Source: Niastella yeongjuensis
Lineage (GTDB): Bacteria > Bacteroidota > Bacteroidia > Chitinophagales > Chitinophagaceae
DNA: 64,000 nt
Direction: 5' to 3'
Assembly (NCBI RefSeq): GCF_900110245.1
Contig: NZ_FOCZ01000006.1
Location: forward strand, 249,004-313,003
Position numbers and translations under genes: made by a program. Each line of letters begins with the position of its first letter. The stretch's first letter is position 1. This document shows, piece by piece, positions 1 to 9,140 of the stretch. Below the pieces are notes generated by a model. That model was not told where the DNA came from. It saw only the letters and a list, made by a program, of their open reading frames with translations, and searched no databases.

Positions 1-1
1 C

Positions 2-1198
2 ACCATTAACCAGCATTTGCCGGTAGAGGATCCCCTGTCGGCCAACCAGCTGAAGGCCCTGGAAAGCAACTCGGCAAAATATGGTATTTCACACTGGGGA
101 CTGGGCAATCCTAAAAATGGTATTGTGCACGTTGTGGGTCCCGAAAACGGTATTACCCTTCCGGGTATGACCATCGTTTGCGGAGATTCGCATACTTCTA
201 CCCATGGTGCTTTTGGCGCAATCGCATTTGGCATTGGAACTTCTGAAGTTGAGATGGTACTCAGCAGCCAGTGTATTATGCAGCCACGCCCCAAGAAAAT
301 GCGTATTAATGTAAATGGCAAGCTTGGAAAAGGCATTGTGCCCAAAGACGTGGTACTGTACATCATTTCAAAGCTCACAGCCGCCGGCGCTACCGGTTAT
401 TTTGTTGAATTTGCCGGTGACGTGTTCGAGAACATGACCATGGAAGGCCGTATGACCGTTTGCAACATGAGTATTGAAATGGGTGCCCGCGGTGGTATGG
501 TTGCTCCCGACGAAACCACTTTCAACTACATTAAAGGCCGTGAGAAAGCCCCCAAAGGTGAAGCCTGGGACAAAGCGCTGGCCTACTGGAAAACGCTGAA
601 AACAGAAGAAGGTGCTTTCTTCGATAAAGAATACGAATTCAACGGCGCCGATATTGAACCCATGATCACCTATGGTACCAACCCTGGTATGGGCATCGGC
701 ATTACCAAACATATTCCTACTGCCGCGCAAATTGGCAGCAGCAAAGCGACTTACGATAAGTCGTTAGCCTATATGGATTTCCATGAGGATGATACCATGA
801 TCGGCAAAAAGATCGATTACGTATTCATCGGTAGCTGTACCAATGGCCGCATCGAGGATTTCCGTGCTTTTGCATCGGTGATCAAGGGCCGTAAAAAAGC
901 AGATCATGTAACTGCCTGGATAGTTCCCGGTTCGCACATTGTTGAACAGCAGATCAAGGAGGAAGGCATCCTGGATATTTTGCTGGCAGCAGGTTTCCAG
1001 TTACGTCAACCTGGTTGTTCAGCCTGTTTGGCCATGAATGACGACAAGATCCCCGCCGGTAAGTATGCAGTGAGCACCAGCAACCGTAACTTCGAAGGCC
1101 GTCAGGGTCCTGGCGCCAGAACATTGTTGGCCAGCCCGCTGGTAGCAGCTGCGGCAGCGGTTACAGGTTTCGTAACCGATCCGCGCGAGTTGATCTAA
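2..1198 (+). CDS. leuC: 3-isopropylmalate dehydratase large subunit, 5' truncated by the window
   Basis: Large subunit of isopropylmalate isomerase, which interconverts 2- and 3-isopropylmalate in cytoplasmic leucine synthesis as a heterodimer with LeuD. The frame is open from base 2 (reading [10 protein letters not shown]), so the true start is upstream and about 60-70 residues are missing. Seen: [11 protein letters not shown] near the start, GSCTNGR, and [10 protein letters not shown]; the cysteines in the last two fit the [4Fe-4S] ligands of the aconitase family. It ends 35 bp before leuD in the same direction. A TTG at 17 is in frame but is not a credible start, because family sequence continues upstream of it. 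Confidence 0.96.
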   Translation, partial: TINQHLPVEDPLSANQLKALESNSAKYGISHWGLGNPKNGIVHVVGPENGITLPGMTIVCGDSHTSTHGAFGAIAFGIGTSEVEMVLSSQCIMQPRPKKMRINVNGKLGKGIVPKDVVLYIISKLTAAGATGYFVEFAGDVFENMTMEGRMTVCNMSIEMGARGGMVAPDETTFNYIKGREKAPKGEAWDKALAYWKTLKTEEGAFFDKEYEFNGADIEPMITYGTNPGMGIGITKHIPTAAQIGSSKATYDKSLAYMDFHEDDTMIGKKIDYVFIGSCTNGRIEDFRAFASVIKGRKKADHVTAWIVPGSHIVEQQIKEEGILDILLAAGFQLRQPGCSACLAMNDDKIPAGKYAVSTSNRNFEGRQGPGARTLLASPLVAAAAAVTGFVTDPRELI

Positions 1199-1233
1199 TC
1201 AAGAACTTAAAACTTTCAACTTAGAACTTAACA

Positions 1234-1830
1234 ATGGCGTACGATAAATTCACTGTATTAAAGAGCACCGCGGTACCTATGCCTATCGAAAACGTAGATA
1301 CCGATCAGATCATTCCGGCCCGTTTTTTAAAAGCTACCGAACGCAAGGGATTTGGTGATAACCTGTTCCGCGACTGGCGTTTTGAAAACGACGGTACCCC
1401 GAAAAAAGATTTCGTGCTGAACAACCCCATTTACACTGGTAAAATACTGGTAGGTGGTAAAAACTTTGGCAGCGGCAGCAGCCGTGAGCACGCAGCCTGG
1501 GCTATATACGATTATGGTTTCCGTTGCGTGGTGAGCAGCTTCTTTGCCGATATCTTCAAGAACAACTCCTTAAACATCGGCATTTTACCCGTACAGGTAA
1601 GTGAAGCATTCCTCGACAAGATCTTCAAAGCTATTGAAGCCAACCCCAAAACTGAACTGGAAGTAAACCTTCCTGAACAAAAGATCACTATTGTGGGTGA
1701 CGGCGCTTCAGAATCATTTGAGATCAATGGCTACAAGAAGCACAATATGACGAATGGTTACGATGATATCGATTTCCTGCAAAGCCTGAAATCTGACATC
1801 AAAACTTTCTCTGAAAAAAGCATCTATTAG
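1234..1830 (+). CDS. leuD: 3-isopropylmalate dehydratase small subunit
   Basis: Swivel-domain partner of LeuC, 198 residues, the usual length for the family. Seen: the N-terminal ENVDTDQIIPARFL motif and GKNFGSGSSREHAAWA, which carries the substrate-contact region. It is second in the leuC-leuD-leuA-leuB order. The ATG at 1234 follows a short spacer made of repeated ACTT-like words (1201-1230), a composition also seen in the susC-susD spacer near 45.7 kb. Confidence 0.96.
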   Translation: MAYDKFTVLKSTAVPMPIENVDTDQIIPARFLKATERKGFGDNLFRDWRFENDGTPKKDFVLNNPIYTGKILVGGKNFGSGSSREHAAWAIYDYGFRCVVSSFFADIFKNNSLNIGILPVQVSEAFLDKIFKAIEANPKTELEVNLPEQKITIVGDGASESFEINGYKKHNMTNGYDDIDFLQSLKSDIKTFSEKSIY

Positions 1831-1845
1831 AAATTAAAAATAAAG

Positions 1846-1874
1846 AATGAGAAATGAAGATTTCATTTCTCATT
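1846..1874 (+). repeat. Perfect 13-bp inverted repeat between leuD and leuA
   Basis: AATGAGAAATGAA (1846-1858) is exactly inverted at 1862-1874, with a 3-nt loop. It lies 16 bp after the leuD stop and 13 bp before the preferred leuA start. It is AT-rich with no following T-run, so it is more likely an mRNA-stability or translation-control hairpin than a terminator. Confidence 0.7.
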
Positions 1875-1886
1875 TCTCATTTTCAT

Positions 1887-3410
1887 ATGCCTGGTGACCA
1901 GCGACACATAGAGATCATGGATACCACACTCCGCGACGGTGAACAAACCAGCGGTGTGTCGTTCTCCCCCACTGAAAAGCTAACGATTGCCCAGCTATTA
2001 TTAACAGAGGTAAAAGTTGACCGCATAGAAATTGCTTCCGCCCGCGTAAGCGAAGGCGAATTTGAAGCGGTAAAAGCCATCACCAAATGGGCAAAAGCCA
2101 ATGGCTTTTTGAACCAGGTAGAAGTGCTCACCTTTGTTGACGGCGATGTATCTATACAATGGATGCAGCAGGCCGGTGCCAAAGTAATGAACCTGCTTAC
2201 CAAGGGCTCGCTGAATCACCTCACCCACCAGTTAAAGAAAAAACCTGAGCAGCACTTTGCAGAGATTACCGAAGTGGTAAAACTGGCCAGAAAAAAAGGA
2301 ATTGAAGTCAATGTATACCTCGAAGACTGGAGCAATGGTATGCGCCATTCGAAAGAATATGTGTTTCAATACCTCGATTTCATTCAAAAGCTGCCGGTAA
2401 AACGTGTAATGCTGCCCGATACCCTGGGCATTCTCACCCCACCGGAGTCATTCGAATACATTTCCACTATTGTACAACGATATCCCGATACGCATTTCGA
2501 CTTTCATGCACATAACGACTATGACCTGGGCACAGCGAATGTTCTGGAAGGCGTAAGAGCCGGCGCCCATGGCATACACCTTACCATCAATGGTATGGGC
2601 GAGAGAGCGGGTAATGCCCCTCTGGCCAGCGCCATAGCGGTATTGAACGACTTTATGCCGGAGGTAAAAACCTCGGTAGATGAAACCTCCCTGTACCGGG
2701 TTAGTAAACTGGTAGAAACCTTTTCGGGTTTCCGCATACCGGTTAACAAACCGGTGGTAGGAGAAAATGTGTTTACCCAAACAGCAGGTATCCACGCTGA
2801 CGGCGACAAAAAGAACAAATTGTACTTCAGCGACCTGATGCCTGAGCGTTTTGGCCGTACACGGCGCTATGCCTTAGGAAAGACCAGTGGCAAGGCAAAC
2901 ATTGAAAACAACCTGGCTCAACTGGGTATTCAGCTGAGTGAACCCGATCTGAAAAAAGTTACCCAGCGTATTATTGAACTGGGCGACAAAAAAGAAGTGG
3001 TTACCCAGGCCGATCTGCCGTACATCATCTCTGATGTGATCGACAGTAAAAACATTGAAGAAAAAGTACGCATTGAAAATTACGTACTCACACATACAAA
3101 AGCCCTTCGTCCGTCGGCAACGCTGCAAATCTCTATCCAGGGGGAAATGCACGAAGAGCACGCCCAGGGCGATGGTCAATACGACGCCTTTATGAATGCG
3201 TTGAAAAAGGTATATAAAAAGTTGAAACAGGAACTACCTGTGTTAACCGATTATGCCGTGCGCATTCCACCCGGCGGTAAAACCGATGCTTTGTGCGAAA
3301 CCGTTATCACCTGGAGTTTTAATGGCAAAGAATTTAAAACCCGTGGTCTCGATAGCGACCAGACGGTATCAGCCATCAAGGCCACTCAAAAAATGCTCAA
3401 CCTTATATAG
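1887..3410 (+). CDS. leuA: 2-isopropylmalate synthase family protein with C-terminal regulatory domain
   Basis: Condenses acetyl-CoA with 2-ketoisovalerate, the committed step of leucine synthesis. Seen: IEIMDTTLRDGEQTSGVSFS near the N terminus (DRE-TIM metallolyase signature), FHAHNDYDLGTANVLEG with metal-binding HxH, and a C-terminal ~120-residue region resembling the LeuA allosteric/dimerisation domain. An in-frame ATG at 1854 lies inside the 1846-1874 hairpin and would add 11 unconserved residues, so I choose the ATG at 1887 (507 residues, MPGDQRHIEIMD). Citramalate synthase uses the same fold and cannot be excluded from sequence alone, but leuC, leuD and leuB on either side favour LeuA. 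Confidence 0.88.
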   Translation: MPGDQRHIEIMDTTLRDGEQTSGVSFSPTEKLTIAQLLLTEVKVDRIEIASARVSEGEFEAVKAITKWAKANGFLNQVEVLTFVDGDVSIQWMQQAGAKVMNLLTKGSLNHLTHQLKKKPEQHFAEITEVVKLARKKGIEVNVYLEDWSNGMRHSKEYVFQYLDFIQKLPVKRVMLPDTLGILTPPESFEYISTIVQRYPDTHFDFHAHNDYDLGTANVLEGVRAGAHGIHLTINGMGERAGNAPLASAIAVLNDFMPEVKTSVDETSLYRVSKLVETFSGFRIPVNKPVVGENVFTQTAGIHADGDKKNKLYFSDLMPERFGRTRRYALGKTSGKANIENNLAQLGIQLSEPDLKKVTQRIIELGDKKEVVTQADLPYIISDVIDSKNIEEKVRIENYVLTHTKALRPSATLQISIQGEMHEEHAQGDGQYDAFMNALKKVYKKLKQELPVLTDYAVRIPPGGKTDALCETVITWSFNGKEFKTRGLDSDQTVSAIKATQKMLNLI

Positions 3411-3476
3411 GCATTGTTACAGGTTCTTAAAACCACAAAAGTTCATTTTTATAGTAAAACAATCATTAAATCAAGC

Positions 3477-4550
3477 ATGGCAAGCAAGCACATACTCATC
3501 GTTCCTGGCGACGGTATTGGACAGGAAGTAACTGCAGTTGGTAAAAAAGTGTTAGATAAGATCGCTGCAAAATTCGGACACACGTTTACATACGACGAAG
3601 CACTGATAGGCCATGTGGCCATTGAGGCAACCGGTAATCCCCTGCCCGATGAGTCGCTGGAGAAAATGCGCAAATCAGACGCTGTGTTGTTTGGCGCTGT
3701 AGGTCATCCTAAATACGACAACGATCCATCTGCAAAAGTACGTCCGGAGCAGGGATTGTTGAAAATGCGTAAGGAACTTGGTTTGTACGCCAACTTACGC
3801 CCTATTAAATTATTCGATGAGTTGTTGGGTGCTTCCAGCATTAAACCTGAAATATTAAAAGGCGCCGATATCCTGTTCTTCCGCGAACTGACTGGTGATA
3901 TTTATTTTGGCGAGAAAGGCAGAAAGAACAATGGCGATACCGCTTACGACATAGCAGAATACAGCCGTTACGAAGTAGAGCGCATTGCTCGCAAAGCTTT
4001 TGAAGCAGCCCGCACCAGAAGAAAGAAACTGTGCTCTGTTGACAAAGCCAATGTAATTGAAACAAGCCGTTTGTGGCGTGAAGTAGTACAAAAAGTAGCA
4101 AAAGAATATCCAGATGTAGAAGTTGAACATCAGTTCGTTGATGCAACTGCTATGCTGCTGATTAAAGATCCCCGTCGTTTTGATGTGGTGGTAACTGCCA
4201 ACCTGTTTGGCGACATCCTTACCGATGAGGCATCACAAATTGCCGGCTCTATGGGTATGCTGGCATCTGCCTCTGTTGGCGATGGTACTGGTGTATACGA
4301 ACCCATTCACGGTTCAGCACATGACATTACCGGTAAAGGAGTTGCAAACCCGCTGGCGTCTATTTTATCAGCTGCCCTGTTGCTGGATATTTCATTTGGC
4401 ATGAAAGCCGAATCAGAAGCAGTGATCAGTGCCGTTGATAAAGTATTGAAAGCTGGTTTCCGCACCCGGGATATTGCCGATGCGCAAACTCCTGCTGACA
4501 AGATTTTAGGTACAGACGCTATTGGCGCCGAAGTGCTGAAGTTTCTGTAA
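3477..4550 (+). CDS. leuB: 3-isopropylmalate dehydrogenase
   Basis: NAD-dependent oxidative decarboxylation of 3-isopropylmalate, the third leucine-specific step. 357 residues from the ATG at 3477, the usual length; a start at 3414 would add 21 unconserved residues. Seen: [11 protein letters not shown] at the N terminus, [46 protein letters not shown] and [15 protein letters not shown], which carry the catalytic Lys/Tyr, metal Asp and NAD loop. Last gene of the leu operon, followed by a terminator at 4570-4604. Confidence 0.96.
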   Translation: MASKHILIVPGDGIGQEVTAVGKKVLDKIAAKFGHTFTYDEALIGHVAIEATGNPLPDESLEKMRKSDAVLFGAVGHPKYDNDPSAKVRPEQGLLKMRKELGLYANLRPIKLFDELLGASSIKPEILKGADILFFRELTGDIYFGEKGRKNNGDTAYDIAEYSRYEVERIARKAFEAARTRRKKLCSVDKANVIETSRLWREVVQKVAKEYPDVEVEHQFVDATAMLLIKDPRRFDVVVTANLFGDILTDEASQIAGSMGMLASASVGDGTGVYEPIHGSAHDITGKGVANPLASILSAALLLDISFGMKAESEAVISAVDKVLKAGFRTRDIADAQTPADKILGTDAIGAEVLKFL

Positions 4551-4569
4551 TTGAAATATAATTTTATTG

Positions 4570-4604
4570 AAGTGGTCCACCAGTAGGCGGACCACTTTTT
4601 TTTG
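4570..4604. terminator. Intrinsic terminator between leuB (+) and the S41 protease gene (-)
   Basis: AGTGGTCC (4571-4578) pairs with GGACCACT (4589-4596); inside, CC pairs with GG around an AGTA loop. Eight T follow on +. An A·C mismatch on + would be a U·G pair in - strand RNA, so the hairpin may serve both convergent genes. Confidence 0.88.
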
Positions 4605-4612
4605 TACCCTGC

Positions 4613-5929
4613 TTACAGGTTTGTCACATTCACTGCTCTAGTTCCATATATCAGGTCAAGCGCTTTATCAACAGGCAGGTCGCCCGGTTCGCCTATGGGC
4701 GTTAAAGGCAATTTGCTGGTCTCTACCACCACATGATCGGGTGCCAGTCCCGTTGAGTAATTCCCATTTCCCAGCCCATCTGCAATTTTATAAACGATCG
4801 GCTCAATAAGCCATGCTACTTGCCGTGGACTGCGCTGGTCATCTATAGTAAAAGAGGCCTCGTCTTTTCCCACCGTTGTTTCACCAATCCGGATCACGGT
4901 TGTATAAGGCGCCAGGTTATGCGTTAATAATTCCGCGGCAGAAGCTGTTACAGGAGAAGTAAGAATAAACACCCTCGACAACCCCAGGTTTCGTGCCTGC
5001 AGATCGCTCATGTTTTTACCACTTACACTGGTAGAAAAAGCGATCGCCTGCTGGAAAGTCTGTCTTTGGGTTCCACCATGTCTGTTTCCACTATAGGTAA
5101 TAAAAGTACTGGCCGGGTTAAAAGAAGTTGTAAGCATGGCAGCCAGTTTGGTAGCGGAAGCCACACTGCCGCCTGGATTATACCGTAAATCGATAATACA
5201 TTCCGAAACGCCTTCGGTCTTTAGTTTTTGCATGCTTAGCAGCACAAGGGCATCGTCTTTTTCGGCACAAAGGTAATAGGCAAGAAAGCCGGTCTTTATA
5301 CCATTCTTTTCAAATACTTTAGTAGCATGTACACTTTTTTGCGGAACGACAGCACTTTGAATCCCTATCCGGGCAGAGTCATTCAACGCCGAATGGTCGC
5401 TGTTAAATGTTACCAGTTGCAACATAGCGGCTGGTGCTTGTAACGCCTCTTTGATTGCCTGTTTATTTGCAGAAGTAATGGCCTGGTCATTCACTGCGCT
5501 GAAAAGCATCCCGCGTTTTAGTTTCCGGTTATCGGCATTACTTCCGGGCATCACACAGGTAATAACCCCCACGAGACTTAGCGCATCAAACGGATGAGTG
5601 GCCAGGGTATAATTAAAACCATATATCTCGGCGGAGGTTTTGGGCGCGCCTACAGTACTTCGGTTACTGATCCAGGAGAAGCGGTCTTTGGGCGACAACA
5701 GCCGTTTAAAGAACTCCTGGGTAGGAAGTGAATAATCAGGGTGTGCGGGCATTTCGGCGCTCCAGTAGTAATATAATTGCATACTGTCGTACACCCATTT
5801 ATTTAGCTTGCCCAATGAGTCAGTGGGTTGCCAGGGAATGTCTTTTTTCGTACAGGCAGGCTCAGGGAGCAATGCCGTTGAAAGTAATATAAATGCAATT
5901 ATTTTACCAATTGTCATATTAGCGTTCAT
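4613..5929 (-). CDS. S41-family (C-terminal processing type) peptidase, exported
   Basis: 438-residue serine protease of the CtpA/Tsp type. Seen: a hydrophobic N-terminal segment ending in PEPAC, a weak lipobox; IIDLRYNPGGSVASAT typical of S41; TASAAELL around residue 329 with the predicted nucleophile Ser; and TTVGKDEAS around residue 354 with the predicted catalytic Lys. A PDZ-like region probably lies in residues 90-190. Likely periplasmic or membrane-anchored; substrate unknown. ATGs at 5929 and 5917 are both possible. Transcribed alone, upstream of a strong hairpin at 6054-6087. Confidence 0.87.
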   Translation of the reverse strand: MNANMTIGKIIAFILLSTALLPEPACTKKDIPWQPTDSLGKLNKWVYDSMQLYYYWSAEMPAHPDYSLPTQEFFKRLLSPKDRFSWISNRSTVGAPKTSAEIYGFNYTLATHPFDALSLVGVITCVMPGSNADNRKLKRGMLFSAVNDQAITSANKQAIKEALQAPAAMLQLVTFNSDHSALNDSARIGIQSAVVPQKSVHATKVFEKNGIKTGFLAYYLCAEKDDALVLLSMQKLKTEGVSECIIDLRYNPGGSVASATKLAAMLTTSFNPASTFITYSGNRHGGTQRQTFQQAIAFSTSVSGKNMSDLQARNLGLSRVFILTSPVTASAAELLTHNLAPYTTVIRIGETTVGKDEASFTIDDQRSPRQVAWLIEPIVYKIADGLGNGNYSTGLAPDHVVVETSKLPLTPIGEPGDLPVDKALDLIYGTRAVNVTNL

Positions 5930-6034
5930 ATAGATTTATTCCCGGTTACAGAGCGGGGTTACACCTGCAGCTTTCTGCGCCTTTACTTTATTTTTATTTT
6001 TTTGTTAACTCCGAAATATTCATTTTTGTATCAG

Positions 6035-6052
6035 TTTTAAACAATTACTAAG
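6035..6052 (-). repeat. Copy 1 of a TAGTAATTGTTTAAA element
   Basis: On the - strand this reads CTTAGTAATTGTTTAAAA. It lies in the leader region of the S41 gene, about 106 bp upstream of its start. The 15-nt core TAGTAATTGTTTAAA is repeated exactly at 6129-6145 and 9101-9116. Confidence 0.75.
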
Positions 6053-6053
6053 C

Positions 6054-6087
6054 AAAGGGTATTCCACCTCCTCGTGGAATACCCTTT
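6054..6087. terminator. Strong 14-bp hairpin, probable terminator
   Basis: AAAGGGTATTCCAC (6054-6067) is perfectly inverted at 6074-6087 around a 6-nt loop. It separates the T9SS gene at 6173 from the S41 gene at 5929, both on -. T-runs are short on both sides (TTTT on +, TTT on -). The hairpin is bracketed by two copies of the TAGTAATTGTTTAAA element. Confidence 0.75.
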
Positions 6088-6128
6088 TGCGTTTACCCAG
6101 ACAGCAAAAATGAAATGAAACAAAATGG

Positions 6129-6145
6129 TTTAAACAATTACTAAG
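6129..6145 (-). repeat. Copy 2 of the TAGTAATTGTTTAAA element
   Basis: Reads CTTAGTAATTGTTTAAA on -. It sits 28 bp past the stop codon of the T9SS protein gene, so here it is in a 3' region, unlike copies 1 and 3. Confidence 0.75.
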
Positions 6146-6172
6146 TAAAGGATATTGCTTATCATTTCTATA

Positions 6173-7600
6173 TTACTTCTTAATAAACGTTTTGCTTTGG
6201 CGCTCGCCATTCATATTGAATACTACCATATAATTGCCAGGGATCAGTTTGCTTACGTTTATGGTTGTTTGCACAGCACCTTTTTGAATATTTTGAGTGA
6301 ACAACTGACGTCCATCGATGCCTGCCAATTGTACAGTAGCACCGGCTTCAGCCAGCGGGTGTTGCATTACCAGTTGGTTTTGAACCGGGTTAGGATATAC
6401 GTTCAATTTAATAACACCTTTTACGGCCAGTACATCACTGGTGATTTTAGCGCCATCTTTACCCAGCAGTGTTACCCGATAAAATGTAGTCGTTTCCGAA
6501 CGTTTATCGCTAAGCCGGTAAAAAGGTTTGGCGCCCTGTGTTTTTTGCGTACTGATAGGTTCAAATGAATTACCGCCATCGATTGATTTCTCCACTACAT
6601 ATTCACGGGCGTTCGATTCATCAGGCGTATTCCATTCCATAGTGATCAGATCTTCATTGGTAGCTTCACCATTCAACCACAGGTTGATAATGAACAGTTT
6701 TTTACCATCGATCACCAATACGTTATCCAAGCCACCACTGGTGTTTTTCGTATCAACAGGCGACCAGCCTAAAGAAGGCCATTTTCCGTTGAATGACAGG
6801 TACAAACGGTACAGGTTGTTATCGAGTGAACGTTGGGCTATATGCAGGATGCCGTTCGATAAATTGTTGGGAATAATAGTACCCCATGCTTTGTTTACGC
6901 CATTAACGCTGTCGGCATAAAATGGAGCATAACCGTTGGCTATGGTGTTTTCGGTACCATCACTCTCAACAAAGGTTCCAGTAACGGGACGACCTTGTGC
7001 CAATAGGTTATCATAAAGCAGAATAAATTGTTTTGGGCTGCCATTTCGTAATGGGGTACAACGAACACCGGTACCATTGGATGAATCAGAAGCGCTGCCA
7101 AAATTGATCACATTAACAGGATTGGGCGCCGCGATACGATGTTTTACAGTAATGCCACCGGCGCCATTATTCAATACCAAAAGGAAATAGACCTGTTTGC
7201 CGGGCGTAAAAGTTGAAGAGGAACCTGCCTCATTGGCGAACCAGCCAGTATAGGTACCGGTTGTGTCGGTAGTAAATTCACCATAACGGCCAGCCAGTCC
7301 CAGTGTAGCGGATGTAACACGTACAAAATTCCCGGTATCTTTTACGAAGATAATTGTGCCCTCGCCAATACCAGTGGTAGTAGGCGTGTTTGCAAAACGG
7401 TTAAAATAACGATAGGTGGCATTGGGAATTAAACCACTTACAGTCATGCGGCAAACAAAAGGCACTTTGCGATCATCACCTGCATTAAATGTACCTGAGC
7501 CCTGAACATATTGAGGAAAATGTACTTCACTAAGAGATTGGGCAAAAGAAGCTGCCGTTGAAAGAAGTACCGAAAGGAAGACGATAAATTTCAGTTTCAT
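6173..7600 (-). CDS. Secreted protein with T9SS type A sorting domain
   Basis: 475 residues. Signal peptide MKLKFIVFLSVLLSTAASFAQ; a ~280-residue module of unknown function (VPFVCRM, TYRYF, AWGTIIPNNLSNGI); an Ig/FN3-like stretch around 310-385 (TMEWNTPDESNAREYVVEKS); and a C-terminal sorting domain from VYPNPVQNQLVM to SKTFIKK. The N-terminal module is clearly paralogous to that of the 889-residue protein at 10749-13418 (shared VPF[VI]CR, TYRYF[NA]RF, WGTIIPNNL). Predicted to cross the outer membrane through the type IX system and be released or surface-anchored. Substrate unknown. Confidence 0.85.
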   Translation of the reverse strand: MKLKFIVFLSVLLSTAASFAQSLSEVHFPQYVQGSGTFNAGDDRKVPFVCRMTVSGLIPNATYRYFNRFANTPTTTGIGEGTIIFVKDTGNFVRVTSATLGLAGRYGEFTTDTTGTYTGWFANEAGSSSTFTPGKQVYFLLVLNNGAGGITVKHRIAAPNPVNVINFGSASDSSNGTGVRCTPLRNGSPKQFILLYDNLLAQGRPVTGTFVESDGTENTIANGYAPFYADSVNGVNKAWGTIIPNNLSNGILHIAQRSLDNNLYRLYLSFNGKWPSLGWSPVDTKNTSGGLDNVLVIDGKKLFIINLWLNGEATNEDLITMEWNTPDESNAREYVVEKSIDGGNSFEPISTQKTQGAKPFYRLSDKRSETTTFYRVTLLGKDGAKITSDVLAVKGVIKLNVYPNPVQNQLVMQHPLAEAGATVQLAGIDGRQLFTQNIQKGAVQTTINVSKLIPGNYMVVFNMNGERQSKTFIKK

Positions 7601-7665
7601 AAATCATTTTTAATGGTTGAATATTTTTCAGAAATTATCGGCGGGTTTAGGGAAACATCATAAAT

Positions 7666-7697
7666 ACCGGGCATCTCTTTTAACAGAGATACCCGGT
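7666..7697 (-). terminator. Hairpin downstream of the beta-helix-like lipoprotein gene
   Basis: ACCGGG (7666-7671) pairs with CCCGGT (7692-7697) and ATCTCT with AGAGAT inside. The single C·A mismatch on + is a G·U pair in - strand RNA, which points to function in the - transcript of the 7748-9082 gene. The following T-run is weak. Confidence 0.65.
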
Positions 7698-7705
7698 GTA
7701 TAAAA

Positions 7706-7723
7706 AATTACCTGTTTCATATA
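7706..7723 (+). repeat. Left arm of an 18-bp inverted repeat bracketing the lipoprotein gene
   Basis: AATTACCTGTTTCATATA here is the exact reverse complement of 9123-9140. The pair brackets the 7748-9082 gene, with arms in its 3' and 5' untranslated regions. The left arm also starts a small local hairpin (CTGTTTC 7712-7718 with GAAACAG 7727-7733). Confidence 0.85.
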
Positions 7724-7747
7724 AGGGAAACAGAGCAGAATTAATTA

Positions 7748-9082
7748 TTAATAGTCATATTTAGCCCAACCTGCTAACCAGTTGTTGGTAGCATCGAAGG
7801 CGCCACGGTAGCTTACAGACTGAATGAAGCCAGCCTCGCAGATACCAGAGAAGCAAGAGAAATCAGTTCCAGCTGTTACAGCCTGGCTGCCGGCAGCTGG
7901 TCTGTAATCAGGTGTAGATGCAAAAGGAGCATTTAAACCACTGGTGAAGATCAGGTCGGTTGCAGCATTTCCGCAGCCGGTAACAATTGGGAATCCTGCA
8001 GGAGTAACCACCGTAGTGAAAGCAGTGATCAAATTGTGGCTGAAGTTTTTATCAGTGTTAACTGACTCATGATTCAAACCAGTAGGGAAACCCATGAAGA
8101 TAGAATTCTTCACATTGAATTTGCTGTTTCTGCGGAAATAAGCAGCATTCCATAAAGGAATAGCCTGTGTAGCAGTTTCCAGACCGATAACGGTCATATT
8201 GGAAATCTGCGGTTTTGTAATAGGTTGATCATTTGAACCAGTTGCATCGTTATCGCACTCGATACCATTAGGATTAGCAGAATAGCTCAGTTCTGCTCTC
8301 AGTTGAGAAACAGCGAACTGAACACTTCCTCTGTAACCGTTATCGAAATCGAACGCATCATCGTTTGGAGCCAGGGCATACAGGTGTTTTGCATTTACTG
8401 TTCCACCGAAGAATTCAAATGCATCATCAGCACCATACGCAGATTCGATGAAATCCAGTACAGTACCACAACCCACACCACCACAAGTTAAACCGTTCAG
8501 CTCGTTATCAGTAGCGATTGCAGCACCGGCATACTCAATACGTACGTATTGCAGATTACCTGAGTTGTCAGCATCATCGGAACCACCGTAATGTACGTCA
8601 ACACCTGCAGGGATAGTAGGCAGATCGATACCTTCGATAGTAGGCTCTGTTTTATTTACAGTAGCTTTACCCAGCAATACGATGCCACCCCAGTCTCCAG
8701 GTTCCAGAGAAGGGTTGTTTGCATCGACGTGTGCAGAGAAAACGATAGGCTGATCAGGGTTACCTACAGCAAAAAGCTGAGAACCACGTGTTACTATCAA
8801 TGCACTTGACTCTGCATTAGTTGCTTTTTTAATACCTTCAACGCGTGCACCTTCCTGAATAACCAAAGTAGCGCCATTGTTTACATACACTTTGCCATCC
8901 AACAACCACAAGGTATCGTTTGACAAAACGAGGTCTGAACTAACAATGCTGGGGATAGTTTTTTCAGGAAGAGCCAGCGCACCGGCTTGTGTGCCGCGGG
9001 CATTAAAGTTTTTATCAGCATTTTTTTTACAAGCTGAAGCAGCTAATGCAATAACTGCAACGCTCAGGATAAGTCTTTTCAT
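7748..9082 (-). CDS. Surface lipoprotein, beta-helix-like, function unknown
   Basis: 444 residues from the ATG at 9082; an upstream ATG at 9109 would put nine residues before the clear lipoprotein signal MKRLILSVAVIALAASAC. After the lipidated Cys comes KKNADKNF, then a Gly/Asn/Asp-rich body with short beta-type repeats (YVNNGATLVIQEGARVEG, GDWGGIVLLGKATV, AFEFFGGTVNAKHLY), which suggests a parallel beta-helix. It has no T9SS tail. It lies between two T9SS proteins and a PorV-like gene on the same strand. I recognise the Bacteroidota family type but no function. Its own terminator and an 18-bp inverted repeat bracket it. Confidence 0.75.
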   Translation of the reverse strand: MKRLILSVAVIALAASACKKNADKNFNARGTQAGALALPEKTIPSIVSSDLVLSNDTLWLLDGKVYVNNGATLVIQEGARVEGIKKATNAESSALIVTRGSQLFAVGNPDQPIVFSAHVDANNPSLEPGDWGGIVLLGKATVNKTEPTIEGIDLPTIPAGVDVHYGGSDDADNSGNLQYVRIEYAGAAIATDNELNGLTCGGVGCGTVLDFIESAYGADDAFEFFGGTVNAKHLYALAPNDDAFDFDNGYRGSVQFAVSQLRAELSYSANPNGIECDNDATGSNDQPITKPQISNMTVIGLETATQAIPLWNAAYFRRNSKFNVKNSIFMGFPTGLNHESVNTDKNFSHNLITAFTTVVTPAGFPIVTGCGNAATDLIFTSGLNAPFASTPDYRPAAGSQAVTAGTDFSCFSGICEAGFIQSVSYRGAFDATNNWLAGWAKYDY

Positions 9083-9100
9083 GATTAATTTAAATTTGAT

Positions 9101-9116
9101 TTTAAACAATTACTAG
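9101..9116 (-). repeat. Copy 3 of the TAGTAATTGTTTAAA element
   Basis: Reads CTAGTAATTGTTTAAA on -, ending 18 bp before the lipoprotein ATG at 9082. It therefore lies in the 5' leader, close to the ribosome binding region. Confidence 0.75.
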
Positions 9117-9122
9117 AAAACG

Positions 9123-9140
9123 TATATGAAACAGGTAATT
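9123..9140 (-). repeat. Right arm of the 18-bp inverted repeat
   Basis: TATATGAAACAGGTAATT, the exact reverse complement of 7706-7723. The match stops at 18 bp on both sides. Confidence 0.85.

Noticed and set aside
7706-9140. Insertion sequence ends
   Set aside because: The enclosed gene is a lipoprotein, not a transposase, and no target duplication is visible.
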